A stretch of DNA of 64,000 nucleotides, from positions 85,482,644 to 85,546,643 of the forward strand of contig NC_088295.1 in the NCBI RefSeq assembly GCF_032854445.1. Direction: 5' to 3'. Made by a program: the position numbers and the translations under genes. Positions 48,272 to 59,883 of the stretch are shown piece by piece. The DNA comes from Liolophura sinensis. Lineage: Eukaryota > Mollusca > Polyplacophora > Chitonida > Chitonidae. The notes beneath the pieces were generated by a model, which searched no databases, was not told the origin of the DNA, and saw nothing but the letters and a program-made list of their open reading frames with translations. Numbering within the stretch: the stretch's first letter is position 1; every line of letters starts with the position of its first letter.

Positions 48272-50314
48272 GGTGTATATATTTGGTGTTGGAGATTGTA
48301 GACTGACCTGTATGACATACCTCATGTATGGAGACAACATGGTGTATATGTTTGGTGTTGGGGATTACAGACTAGCCTGTATGACATACCTCATGTATGG
48401 AGACACCATGGTGTAGATGTTTGGTATTGGGGATTACAGACTGGCCTGTATGACATACCTCATGTATGGAGACAACATGGTGTAGATGTTTGGTATTGGG
48501 GATTACAGACTGGCCTGTATGACATACCTCGTGTATGGACACACCATGGTGTAGATGTTTGGTGTTGGGGATTACAGACTGGCCTGTATGACATACCTCA
48601 TGTATGGAGACAACATGGTGTAGATGTTTGGTGTTGGGGGTTACAGACTGGCCTGTATGACATACCTCATGTATGGAGACACCAAGGTGTAGATGTTTGG
48701 TGTTGGGGATTACAGACTGGCCTGTATGACATACCTCATGTATGGAGACACCATGGTGTAGATGTTTGGTATTGGGGATTACAGACTGGCCTGTATGACA
48801 TACCTCATGTATGGAGACAACATGGTGTAGATGTTTGGTATTGGGGATTACAGACTGGCCTGTATGACATACCTCGTGTATGGACACACCATGGTGTAGA
48901 TGTTTGGTGTTGGGGATTACAGACTGGCCTGTATGACATACCTCATGTATGGAGACAACATGGTGTAGATGTTTGGTGTTGGGGATTACACACTGGCCTG
49001 TATGACATACCTCATGTATGGACACAACATGGTGTATATGTTTGGTATTGGGGATTACAGACTGGCCTGTATGACATACCTCATGTATGGAGACAACATG
49101 GTGTAGATGTTTGGTGTTGGGGATTACAGACTGGCCTGTATGACATACCTCATGTATGGAGACACCAAGGTGTAGATGTTTGGTGTTGGGGATTACAGAC
49201 TGGCCTGTATGACATACCTCATGTATGGAGATAACATGGTGTAGATGTTTGGTGTTGGGGATTACAGACTGGCCTGTATGACATACCTCATGTATGGACA
49301 CAACATGGTGTATGTCTTTGGTGTCGGGGATTACGGACTGGCCTGTATGACATACCTCATGTATGGAGACAACATGGTGTAGATGTTTGGTGTTGGGGAT
49401 TACAGACTGGCCTGTATGACATACCTCATGTATGGAGACAACATGGTGTAGATGTTTGGTGTTGGGGATTACAGACTGGCCTGTATGACATACCTCATGT
49501 ATGGAGAAAACATGGTTTAAATGTTTGGTATTGGGGATTACAGACTGGCCTGTATGACATACCTCATGTATGGAGACACCATGGTGTATATGTTTGGTGT
49601 TGGGGATTACAGACTGGCCTGTGTGACATACCTCATGTATGGAGACACCATGGTGTAGATGTTTGGTGTTGGGGATTACATACTGGCCTGTATGACATAC
49701 CTCATGTATGGAGACAACATGGTGTAGATGTTTGCTATTGGAGATTACAGACTGGCCTGTATGACATACCTCATGTATGGAGACAACATGGTGTAGATGT
49801 TTGGTATTGGGGATTACAGACTGGCCTGTATGACATACCTCATGTATGGAGACACCAAGGTGTAGATGTTTGGTGTTGGGGATTACAGACTGGCCTGTAT
49901 GACATACCTCATGTATGGACACAACATGGTGTATGTCTTTGGTGTCGGGGATTACGGACTGGCCTGTATGACATACCTCATGTATGGAGACAACATGGTG
50001 TAGATGTTTGGTGTTGGGGATTACAGACTGGCCTGTATGACATACCTCATGTATGCACACAACATGGTGTATATGTTTGGTATTGGGGATTACGGACTGG
50101 CCTGTATGACATACCTCATGTATGGACACAGCATGGTGTATATGTTTGGTATTGGGGATTACAGACTGGCATGTATGACATACCTCATGTATGGACACAG
50201 CATGGTGTAGATGTTTGGTGTTGGGGATTACGGACTGGCCTGTATGACATACCTCATGTATGGACACAACATGGTGTAGATGTTTGGTGTTGGGGATTAC
50301 GGACTGGCCTGTAT
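48272..50314. repeat. Minisatellite, 69-bp unit, about 30 copies, with a 631-codon open frame
   Basis: The unit contains GTGTAGATGTTTGGTGTTGG, GGATTACAGACTGGCCTG and TATGACATACCTCATGTATG. Length is held at 69 bp (23 codons), so one minus-strand frame (48372-50267) stays open for 631 codons with a peptide unit SIHEVCHTGQSVIPNTKH followed by (L/I)HHVV. That frame begins at GTG, not ATG, and has no flanking gene structure. Copy-to-copy changes include many amino-acid changes (V/G, N/D, L/I, S/C/Y), as expected without selection. Marker variants recur at 345 bp (48531 and 48876) and about 621 bp (49311 and 49932), exactly 5 and 9 units. Each unit on the minus strand also contains a donor-like GAGGTATGT. 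Confidence 0.96.
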
Positions 50315-52077
50315 TAGATTACCACTGGCCCTACTTGAGACTGATGAAGTGCCTGGATCACAGCCATTACTCAGATTAGTTCTGTCTGGCCCAGTAGGTA
50401 CAATGACCAGGCAATCCTCTGTTAGTCCGCTCTATTACGTTGGCCAACAGTCACATTTAAACTTGAGTGCCATCATTTAATCTAGGGAGAGAACTGTGAG
50501 TGTCCAAGTCCTCAGGTAACAGTTAGCACAAACTCAGAACCATTTCTATCTCAATATCGTCCTGACAGAGAAACAAACCCTGACCATATTACAGCCACAC
50601 TGAAGCCCATAAAGTATCCCAGATACACCAGTTAATACTGTTATTGCGAATTTGGACCTGATCCCAGCATTAACCCGAAAATCCATGCCGTTACTGTGAA
50701 AATGATCCACTGAATCCCACTAGCTGTTTAGGCCAGTCCTAGAAGGTATGAGGAGATCAGACAAACACCTACAGATATATAAGACACCTAAGATTTACTT
50801 TAACTTCATAAAATGCTTATATGCTAAACTTTAACATCATCTGATATCTTTATGTCCTGAATTATTAAAACAATTATTTCAACATTAATTTTTTTGGCAT
50901 AAAAATCTATGCATTTCTATACAACCTGTCAATGAAAATGGACATTCCAGGTCAATAATCACAAGGTCAATTCCCAAAACAATGTTCAAGACAAACCACC
51001 AAAGAACTGAGAAAGTTATACTTACATTTACAAATCAAGCCAATAACTTGGAACAAGACCCACTAGTTAGACAAGCAAATAATACCTTAGCACACGTGAA
51101 ATTGACTGCTGTTACTGTCATCGTGATATTAACTGGACTCTTCTTGAGCAAAGACACACCTTTGCCACAATCACATTACAACATTAGGGGGAGAAAATGG
51201 TTGGATTGTCTGAGAAGGAGAGAGGACAAAGAGCACACACATTGCCTGTTTGTCCAGTGTAGTCCAGTGTAAACGCGACCAGACTTCAGGACTCACATAT
51301 GCCCTCTCCTAGCCACAGTGCCTGATTCCCCGAAACAAGAAGTGCAAACGAATCAATGCAATGTAAATTCAGCACTTCCGCTCAAGTGGTTTACCTTATT
51401 GACATCGGCCACTTCTGTAGTCCCTGCCTTGTCAAGGTCAGCAGGGGTCTGCGGGTAACCGTGTGCCTTCCACTGAAAAATCCTAAAAGTTTTTTGCACA
51501 TTTTTGTTCACACCTTGACAAGAAGCTTTCTGCCTGCCAAGTCTGTGCCACATCAAAAGTGTTCATGGCAAGGTAGAGTGGCCTTTACCCTGGCAGGCTG
51601 TGTCACAAACAAACAGCCCGCTCAAGCCGTCAACATGTTTTACATATCGCAGAGGTGTGTGAAAACACTGCCATCCAACACTGTTTAAACCCAGCTGTAA
51701 TTCTTCACTGGATTGCGTGCCAGTAACATCTCAGGACACAGTGTCTTCCCTACCAAAAAATGTAAGAAAAAAGAGAAACTTTGCGAAAAGGTGTCTATAA
51801 TCATTAACAAAGAAAAAAAAATTTCTTTGGAACTTCACATAAAATTAGATTTTTTGTGAGTGGGAATCTTTGATGCATTTTTTTTGTCTTATTTTTTTTT
51901 CCCACTGTACAGTTGATTACCAATATTCTCACTGTGTCCCCAAGTGTATTATGGCAGTCTTGTCACCTCAGTGTGAGCCCAAAGGTCTCCAGTACCTCCT
52001 CAAACCAAACAGTCTGACCATATCCTCACCAAGTGAAACTTCCTGAAATCTCAGACGACCAATCTCCTCACAGATAA
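50315..52077. other. Intron or intergenic DNA, no gene recognised
   Basis: Short ORFs only. Poly-A/poly-T runs lie near 51812-51900. Nothing else stands out. Confidence 0.55.
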
Positions 52078-52335
52078 TTATTTTCTTTCTTGTCTATTCA
52101 GGATTGAACAAAGCTGTGTGGTAAGGTGATACTCGGGCTGATGGTTTTCCTCCACGACCCTGATCAACCAGAAGAGAGTGCGGCCTGTGTCAGAATCCCT
52201 CAACTCCCCACGGACAGACCCCGAGGAAAAGTTCATGGCAAGCTCTCCAAATAATCCCTGGCGATTTCTTAAGACGGGCAACATCACAACAAGACTTGCC
52301 CCCTGTAGTTGTTGTTGTTCTAAAGCTGGTATCAT
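52078..52335 (-). CDS. Possible coding fragment, 85 codons, family unknown
   Basis: A minus-strand ORF from the ATG at 52335 to a TAA at 52078. After a Gln-rich start (PALEQQQLQG) it reads SLVVMLPVLRNRQGLFGEL, then AMNFSSGSVRGELRDSDTGR and LFWLIRVVEENHQPEYHL. Balanced composition and about seven CpGs make it look more protein-like than most ORFs here. The first part is loosely reminiscent of the strand pattern of Calx-beta-type repeats, but this is an impression and not an identification. CAACAACAACTACAG on the minus strand could be an acceptor just before GGGCAAGTC; no GTRAGT donor follows. It could be a pseudo-exon, a degraded gene fragment or chance. On the plus strand the same place has a strong acceptor (TTTTCTTTCTTGTCTATTCAG) and a GTAAGG donor 19 bases later. 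Confidence 0.25.
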   Translation of the reverse strand: MIPALEQQQLQGASLVVMLPVLRNRQGLFGELAMNFSSGSVRGELRDSDTGRTLFWLIRVVEENHQPEYHLTTQLCSILNRQERK

Positions 52336-54741
52336 GTGAACATGACGCCTGTTATCCTAAGATCTTTTGCTTGTTCTGCATCCACTAACATGTCTTCCTA
52401 TAGGTCATCTCTATGCCTCCATACCATGCCCACACACTGTATTAACCCACAATCCCCAATGATACCACACCCCTGCAGCCATACACGATCTCCCCTAAAA
52501 CTACTCATTCAAACTACCAGCATTAATCCTAAATATTCTGGATGTTGAATCAGATACACATTGAGCCAAAATTCAAAAGTTATTTCACTTGCCTACAACA
52601 CATACCTGTGGATGTAAATTATAATAAACACATAAAACTAAATTTTACCAAAAATTGTTCAAAATGTTTATAATATTCAGGCATATAAAAATAAAATATA
52701 TACTTGTTTTTAATGCATCCTTTAAATTTAATTCAGCATTTGATAAAATTATAGCTCATGATCTGCACTGACTTCTGAGATATAAAAAGTCATCTTCCTT
52801 CTGAATGAAATAAATTTTAATGTATACTAGATGCAGGAGCTATTGATCAAGGGAATTCAAAACAACTTTCCAATTTCATGCTTAAGGACATTTGTCTAAC
52901 TTTTAATAACAGCTGGACAATGTTTTATTTAGTTATCCAGTTTAACTTGGCTATAGGGACTAGATTGCATACATCATCAATCCTTATGACAGGCCAATTA
53001 TCGTCCCCCTCCCCATAGGATTGGGTTCAAGAAACTGAAGACCTGTATTCTGCCAACAGTTGAGAGAAATCACATCAGTTTAATAGAAGTTCAGCAATTT
53101 TCCCTCATCAATCCTTTCTACAGCCACACTATACACCAAAGCCCAGTGTTCATCGGGGCTGCTGTATACCGTGCATACACATGCATGCTAATACCACATT
53201 TTAACATGCCCATTTTCCCTCCATAACCATGTCGCTTCTAAAGAAGAATCTCATGTTAGGGTTAACACTCAACAGCACAACAACTTAGAGAGAATGACTC
53301 TTCTTGAGGGAGGGATGTGAAATGTGACAAGATGATTGGGGCATGTGAAATGTCATTTCTGTCATCTGAACCAGCTGGTGCAGTCAATGGCAGCTTGACA
53401 ATGGCCAGGAAGGAATAGCAGAAAGGCCAAACTTCATTATCTCCTAAATACCCTCATGTGAAATTGTCACATTTGGATCTGCTGCCTCCACAAGACGTGT
53501 GGAATATCCTGCATAGCGGTCTGAGGCTGTTACAGTGTCAATATGAGGAACACCGCACAAGTTTTGCTGAGTTAACAACATTATATGCAGGGTGAACGTT
53601 CACAGAGCTGCACCTGCATGCACTGCACTGACCAGATTAGATCTGTACAGTGTAGGTTGCCAGAGCCAGATAGCAACAGGTAAACTGACCTGCACGTTCA
53701 CACATCCTTGCACCTTTATATGTAGTTAGCACATTGTTGTATTAGCTAGAGTGTCTGTATTGGCCATGTGTGTGCTAGAGGGTTAATTCTGTTAGGGTAG
53801 AACAAACCACATCTTTCTCTCACCAGGGCACTGCTTTGTTGGGAGACCAGAGGGGCGGGAGTCTTGTGTACCTGCTATTCTATCAATCCTATCACATCAT
53901 AGACACTGGTCACACTTACTAGGTCAGTAAGAATAGGCCTCATCACAAATCCAGCGAATAGCCCCATGAGGGTAATGGGAAATTCAAACAAGCTTTCTTG
54001 CCTCTTTCTGCAGTTCTATATGCAGTGGTTGTATGCAGTAACTGAAGACGCCTACCAGAGGCCCCATGAACACTATGCTAGCCATGCATGCACTCTCTAT
54101 AAGACTACTCAGGTGTGACAATTAGATACAGGTAATCCAAGGCCCCTTTAACACTGGGACAGCCTAAATACACACCACATACAGACAGCCCAACAAAATC
54201 CCTGCCAAATCTAGAGGTTCCCAATTTGTAGAACCATTCACCTAACTACACACTTGGTAATACTACACACTGATTGTGTTACAATCTGTTGTCAGGAGGA
54301 GCACGTTCTCATTTTATAACTGATATTCCAGGAAATTCAGTCCTGCCTGTCAGCCTTTGGAAGACTTTTGTTTAAATATGCAAAATTTTATAACTAGAAA
54401 GTCAACAAAGAATCATAAAATGACATCAATCAAATAACTGGATTAACTTGCAGCCAGGGCCATAAACCACCATAAAATCTATTGTATTTCACCTAAAGTT
54501 TAGCAGTTTTCAAATTACATATTTTGCATGATTCTGAACAATTCATCCACTTTTTAGAGCCAGTTTCTTGTGAAACTTGATTAATTTCTCATCGGAAAAT
54601 TGTACATTCCACAAACTGTAAGGCATCAAACTATCACATAATGGTCTAAATGTGTTTCTTAAAGTGCACATTTACCTGTAAAACTTTTGGCGAAATAAAG
54701 CATTACAGTACAAAGATAAATGTTACAAAAGTGTAACTCAC
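52336..54741. other. Intron or intergenic DNA, no gene recognised
   Basis: A+T-rich, no protein-like ORF, no repeat array. A minus-strand ACAG-GTAAAT combination near 54675 has the layout of a zero-length (recursive) splice site but a poor pyrimidine tract. Confidence 0.5.
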
Positions 54742-55061
54742 CAGTGTGGCTGGAGCTGAACACCTTATACTGATATCCAAGACAGGTTTGCTATGGTTTC
54801 CAACCAAGTGCATGTAAATTCCAAAGAGTATAGTTTAGTCCAAGCAACAGACACACAATCACAACAATATCAGTTGAGCAAGTCAAATCCTGGCATGTCT
54901 ATATAGTTCACAAAATAATCCATTTGAAGGTAAAAAATATGACAGACATCACAGCGTACGTTGATCAGCAACTGTAGAGTTAACGTTCGTCGAGCAGTCT
55001 GCAGCCAGTCAGTGCAGCTGCGTCATCCAAGACTGGCCCGGTCAGCGGTCAGCAACAAACA
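54742..55061 (-). other. Candidate untranslated (first) exon in a CpG cluster
   Basis: On the minus strand the segment ends AGCCACACTG before the consensus donor GTGAGTTAC and is preceded by CTGTTTTTGCAG at 55062. All frames stop, so it would be non-coding. Its upstream third (54955-55047) holds about eight CpGs in 93 bases, against a strongly CpG-poor background, which is what a promoter-proximal first exon often looks like. If it is a first exon, TTAAATAG near 55150 (minus) could be a TATA-like element and the start would be around 55120. It could be the 5' leader of the gene whose start codon is at 3735, making an intron of about 51 kb, or belong to a separate gene. The splice pair is seen; exon status is inferred. 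Confidence 0.35.
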
Positions 55062-57026
55062 CCTGCAAAAACAGACAACAAGCTATTAACACCAGCTATT
55101 CACCTGGAAGGAGTAGCCCCGTCCACTTATGCAAGCTACAGTGATTCTATTTAAGAGGTTACGAACTACAGAGCTGAAATCTGAGGGGAGTCCATCAGTT
55201 GACCGCTCCTAAGTGTGGGTGAGCAGCTCTGAGCCTCAGCCCACACACACCTGCCCATGGGTAATCCAGGCCGCTTGCCTGTTTACCTTTGTGCCTGATT
55301 ATCTACACATCCAACATTCCCCCTCTGCACACACATCTTATCTAATGAACTACCATCCATCATCAGAACGACAGTGAAACAAAGTAATGGATTCCCAGAA
55401 ATAATACACCACGCAATTTTTTTTGTATTCATGGGAGTAATGGAATTATACACTGACATATTACAGAGCGCTCAGGATTGACTTTTTATGTAATGCTGGG
55501 CCTCAAGGCTTTAGAGTAATATCACACTATTCAAATTTTGCAGAAATTAGACTTCCACAGTCAACTTACACGGCTTGGTTCCACAGTAAGAATGTCTGTT
55601 TCCTGGTACTATGTATATATAACTGACCACGTAGCACTTTTGTGTTCTACTGAGCCTCTCGCCTTAAATGACAAATGACTTCCACTGCTTCACACTTGTA
55701 AATCACCCTATATTCAAATTTTACACAACTAACACAGCTTGGTCACACATTCATTGCCCAGTCAATGAGTACCTGTTACCAATCATAAAGTAACTACATG
55801 TATACAGTGCAACTGTTGTCTGCAATAAGGCATGTGATTTGTGCTGTGACTACAGGTTATCCTGTCCTCTCACCAATATATGCAATAGGCAGTGTCAGGT
55901 GCATCAGTATGGCTTACCACTATGAGTAGATGTATATGTACAGATTACTATCTCAGAAGCCTGATGTGATCTGGCGAGTATAGATCTGGTCAATGGTATC
56001 TGAACCACACATGTTAACCTCCAGTCATTTTAATGATTAACTACCAATCTGTGTGAAGACAGGGCACCTGTCAGTGACGAGTCAGGTTTACCTGGTCTGT
56101 CAACGTACAAGAGACCATGCATGGTGAACGCAGTCAGGTTTGATAGTCTGTAACACCAAACGACACCAGACCTACTGTTTTGCCCCAAGCATCATTCCCC
56201 CTTAGGGAGCTATTATGTTCCCACCTCTATGAATGGTTCACAACTACCGTTCTCCCACTGGTTTACACTTGTGCACTATTTTTACCAACACTTGTATTCT
56301 TCTTACAACAAATCCCTTTAATTTAAGGAGAGAGTTAATACCCCTGACCTCAAGCTGAATAGGTCCATGGTCACACCCCCCCCCCCCCTTCCCCCCCCCG
56401 AAGTCAACCAGTTCTTTGACTGGCTACTCTGATTAGAGGGCTTAGCAGCTCAGGTAACTCAGTCATCTATTTACAGCACAAAGACTTAACTATAACACTG
56501 ACCTACAGCTTTCAATTCCAAACCAGGAGTATCATCTACCAACCCAATGGTAAATAACATACTTCATTCTCTCTGACTTGAACTTTTTAATTCCAATTAC
56601 CAATAGCACCTGCTTAGTTGATGTTAATTACAGGTGTTCTCAGGTAACTGCCTATCAGTGACAGATTAGTGTACAATGAATTACACCTGTGCCAGTGAAT
56701 CCAGTCAACACCACATTAACCCGGATACATATACCTGGTATTTACAAACGTGTGATCACAACATTCAGATATCAGCCTGGGAAGCAGCTGTGTATATAGA
56801 CTCAGGCAGAATATACACCTAGCCCATCTATCATAAACAGATTGCATAATGATACCCTGTCACTGGTCAACAATCGCTATTAACTCTTCTCTCGAGCATG
56901 ATGTTAAATGAATTATATTTAACAGAAGTTTCCACATCTATCATCAAGACATGTTGGCAAACCTAGATGGAACCTTCCAGATCTGTCCACTTTCAATATC
57001 GAATGGATTCAGAAGACAAAGCACAG
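55062..57026. other. Intergenic or intron DNA; possible promoter at left end
   Basis: Apart from the TATA-like minus-strand word near 55150 and the GC-rich words around 55110-55125, nothing gene-like is visible. A long C tract lies at 56376-56399. Confidence 0.45.
56376..56399. repeat. Homopolymeric C tract
   Basis: Thirteen C, TT, nine C. Similar tracts occur at 25270-25284 (C), 61679-61688 (G) and 63817-63827 (C). Confidence 0.9.
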
Positions 57027-57150
57027 TTCATCATTTGAAAACCCTAACTCAGCACGATTCATCATTTGAAAACCCTAACTCAGCATGATTCGTCATCTGA
57101 AAACCGTAACTCAAAACAATTCATCATCTGAAAACCGTAACTCAACAATA
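57027..57150. repeat. Short tandem repeat, 31-bp unit, 4 copies
   Basis: Units start at 57027, 57058, 57089 and 57120. They share TTCATCAT(T/C)TGAAAACC and TAACTCA, and the last two copies share an extra G (ACCGTAAC). Confidence 0.93.
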
Positions 57151-58429
57151 GCTATAAACTCAGTGCAAAAGTTCTTGTAGAAATGCAAGCTTGCATATAC
57201 AAAAAAATCTATTTCATTTGATACATGTAATGTAACCCAATACACAGATGTTTTTTAATAAACCCAGTATACCTCGGTTCATTTTCATTTTGATGTTTTT
57301 ACTTTGAATTTACATGTTCACACATTTCAACTCAACCATAGATTTCCAGAATGACAGGCAATTTCTACAAGTCCATCGAGGGATGATTTAGTGCCTTTAT
57401 TTGGTTTTAATTTCCATGAAAGCAATCAAGTTTTGTGGGTGCTGGTGTGAGCATGGCAGAGATCTGGCGCATTCAAGGCCCATTTACACTCAGGAAACTG
57501 TCCAGTAAGATACGTCTAATTTTCCACTTGTCAAGCCTTCTAGTTAACGATGCTAGCCGGATGGGTTAACACAAAAACAAGTCAATTGTCTCCCCTAGTG
57601 CAGGTGTGGCAACCTGAGCTGAGAGAAGCAGCATACCTGAGGGATAGTGCCTTGGGAAGATCAATACCCCCAGGGACATTAAAGCTTGGTGCTGGAGTCT
57701 TAGCTGGATATCAGAGGTACAGGGTATTCAAGGATGGGGCTTGACATTAACACTGCACGACCAGGGTCTGGAGTATCATGATAAATGATAAAAACCCCAA
57801 CCTACACATTTAACAAAAGATGTGTATTTCTACCAGCACACACCTGTAGACGTACATGATTTGAATGTATATGTACAGTCTGTAGACCATATTCACTCTA
57901 AAAAATAAAAAATCTTGGCATATATAGCATGAAGTATGTATAAAACTATGTTTTAATTACTTTTTTGTTATATAATGAACATGATTCTAGCATGTATAGT
58001 ACCAATCAAACCTTTTAAATGTATGTTTGTCTCAAAAGCAAATTCATTCCACATTTAAAAAAAAATCTTATTCAGAAAAATAACACACAGAATGTCTGTT
58101 GCTTTTCTGAGATGGAGCGAAACCTCATTTGAACAATGTTGTTGGGATACTGGGCATCTCCAGCATGTGCCAGAACCCTGACAATTAAAGCACAAGTACA
58201 TGTAGTCATATAGCCCAGCATAATTGGGAGAAGGGTGATATAAGCCTTGAGAGTGTGACAAGCCAGCTGTGTCTGGAGTTGTGTTAAAACCTGTAACAGC
58301 ACTTCACCCCACAGACAGCTTCTGGCTCCCTGCTCCATCTACACATATTTGAAGTTTTCCACTACATCATTAGGAGTGAGAGAGAGAGTGACAAACAAGG
58401 CAGTTCTAGGTCCTCTTTTACAGGCTCTT
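57151..58429. other. Intergenic or intron DNA, no gene recognised
   Basis: A plus-strand ORF at 57550-57744 (64 codons) is not supported by splice sites or domains. Otherwise A+T-rich and featureless. Confidence 0.5.
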
Positions 58430-59300
58430 GAAAGGGCTCTTCAGCGGCCAGGGATGAGACACAGATGAGGCACTGGCCAGTCTCCCAACCCTGCCAGCCA
58501 CCAGCGCTCTTCTTCACAGCTTCACACCGTTACAGCGCCCAGAATTTACCGCCTTTTTGGAGTGGCTGCTTTCATTAAAGCTCTAACTGATTCATCTCGG
58601 CCGCCAATGAATAAATGCAAATTGTGTGGCTGAAGATGGTGTGGCCTGCCTCCCGAAGCACAGCGATAAGACGAAGGACGCACAGACATTCCCGTCAGGT
58701 TATCTCTGCCTCAGCCCTTCACAAAGGCACCCGTCTGCCAACCTTGTGCCATTCAAGAAACCTCATTACATCCTCTTACCATATAGCTTTGTATTCCATA
58801 CAAAAATATTACAAAAACATATATCAATGATTTTGGTACTTTCGCATTCAACTAAGGTAAACTTTGCCTTGATGAAAACACAGCAACCAATAACAACTGA
58901 TCTGTGAGACAAATAACCAATAATGTTTTTACTTTTCACTGTAATAATGCTTTTCCGGATTCATTCAAGCTTGGAATACAAAATTGTTCCCAAACAAAAA
59001 TTAAGTTGGACAAAATGTTTTCCCCTTTATACTTTTCATTGTGTGGCTGCGATCAAACATATCAATCTGGCTAACAAAGCCTCTGGCCTGGAAATAACAA
59101 TGCTTTTGGAATAATAATGGCTTTGGGTTCTCCAAAGATCAAGCGAGATTATTTATAGGAATGAGCTGAATGTACCTTCACAAAGTGTTTATTTTACCAT
59201 AAGAGAGGGTCTCTGACAAAGCTGCATTGATGAACGGCCAGTCAGCTATCACTCCATGGGTGACTGAAATTACAACAGGGAATTAAGTTTTAGGTACTGT
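58430..59300. promoter_or_regulatory. Regulatory-looking segment, possible enhancer
   Basis: The first 300 bp retain about 14 CpGs. The octamer ATGCAAAT (POU-type site) lies at 58615-58622, next to CGGCCGCCAATGAATAAA, and several AACAAAG/ACAAAG (SOX/TCF-like) words follow to 59220. ORFs of 63-93 codons here are open in overlapping frames and not protein-like. It lies about 3.4 kb upstream, in the minus sense, of the CpG-clustered exon candidate, a plausible place for an enhancer. Motif matches this short are weak evidence. Confidence 0.25.
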
Positions 59301-59883
59301 TGGCTTTCACATGCAGCCATGTATCTTTTACTAGGTTTCCTGTGCATAAAGACACAAAGGTAGTTCTGGTCAATTTTCCCCCTCAGCTGCGCTGCAGTTC
59401 GCTTCATTACACAGCTCTCACATCGGAACACCGGTCAGTTTGACCAACACTAACCATCTCGCTATTAAAGGCTAAGTCTCTGGGGACATTGTGGACCAAA
59501 CTGATCCATGACCATCTGTTGAAAATTCCCACCAAAACTGATGTCAGGAGGTACTGTATGACTCTCTAGTGTACCAAATGGCCACCAGTGGTATAATATT
59601 CCCAGCCAGTCCATACTCTTCATTTAGGTTAGCCCGAGCCTGCATCTTGTCACATTCATCTCCTATGACACCCCCTATTACATCTTCCCTTCTTTTCTAT
59701 GCCAGAGACAGAACAAAATACTGACAACCAATTTTCCTGATTTTACGACTGAGTTATGATAGCTTAAACTGAACAGCCTAATCAGACTCTACTGCCTTCT
59801 GTAGCAAGTAATCACCAAGAACAGCATCCAAAAAAGATTAAAGGATATATTTACCTGAAGACCAAGTTAAAGGATATATAAGC
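59301..59883. other. Non-coding stretch, no gene recognised
   Basis: No ORF or repeat of note. A minus-strand CTTGGTCTTCAG-GTAAAT near 59852 has the acceptor-donor layout of a recursive splice site, unsupported by anything else. Confidence 0.5.

Noticed and set aside
48372-50267. 631-aa protein-coding gene
   Set aside because: It starts at GTG inside the repeat and has no ATG, promoter or flanking exons. The open frame is guaranteed by a stop-free 69-bp unit.
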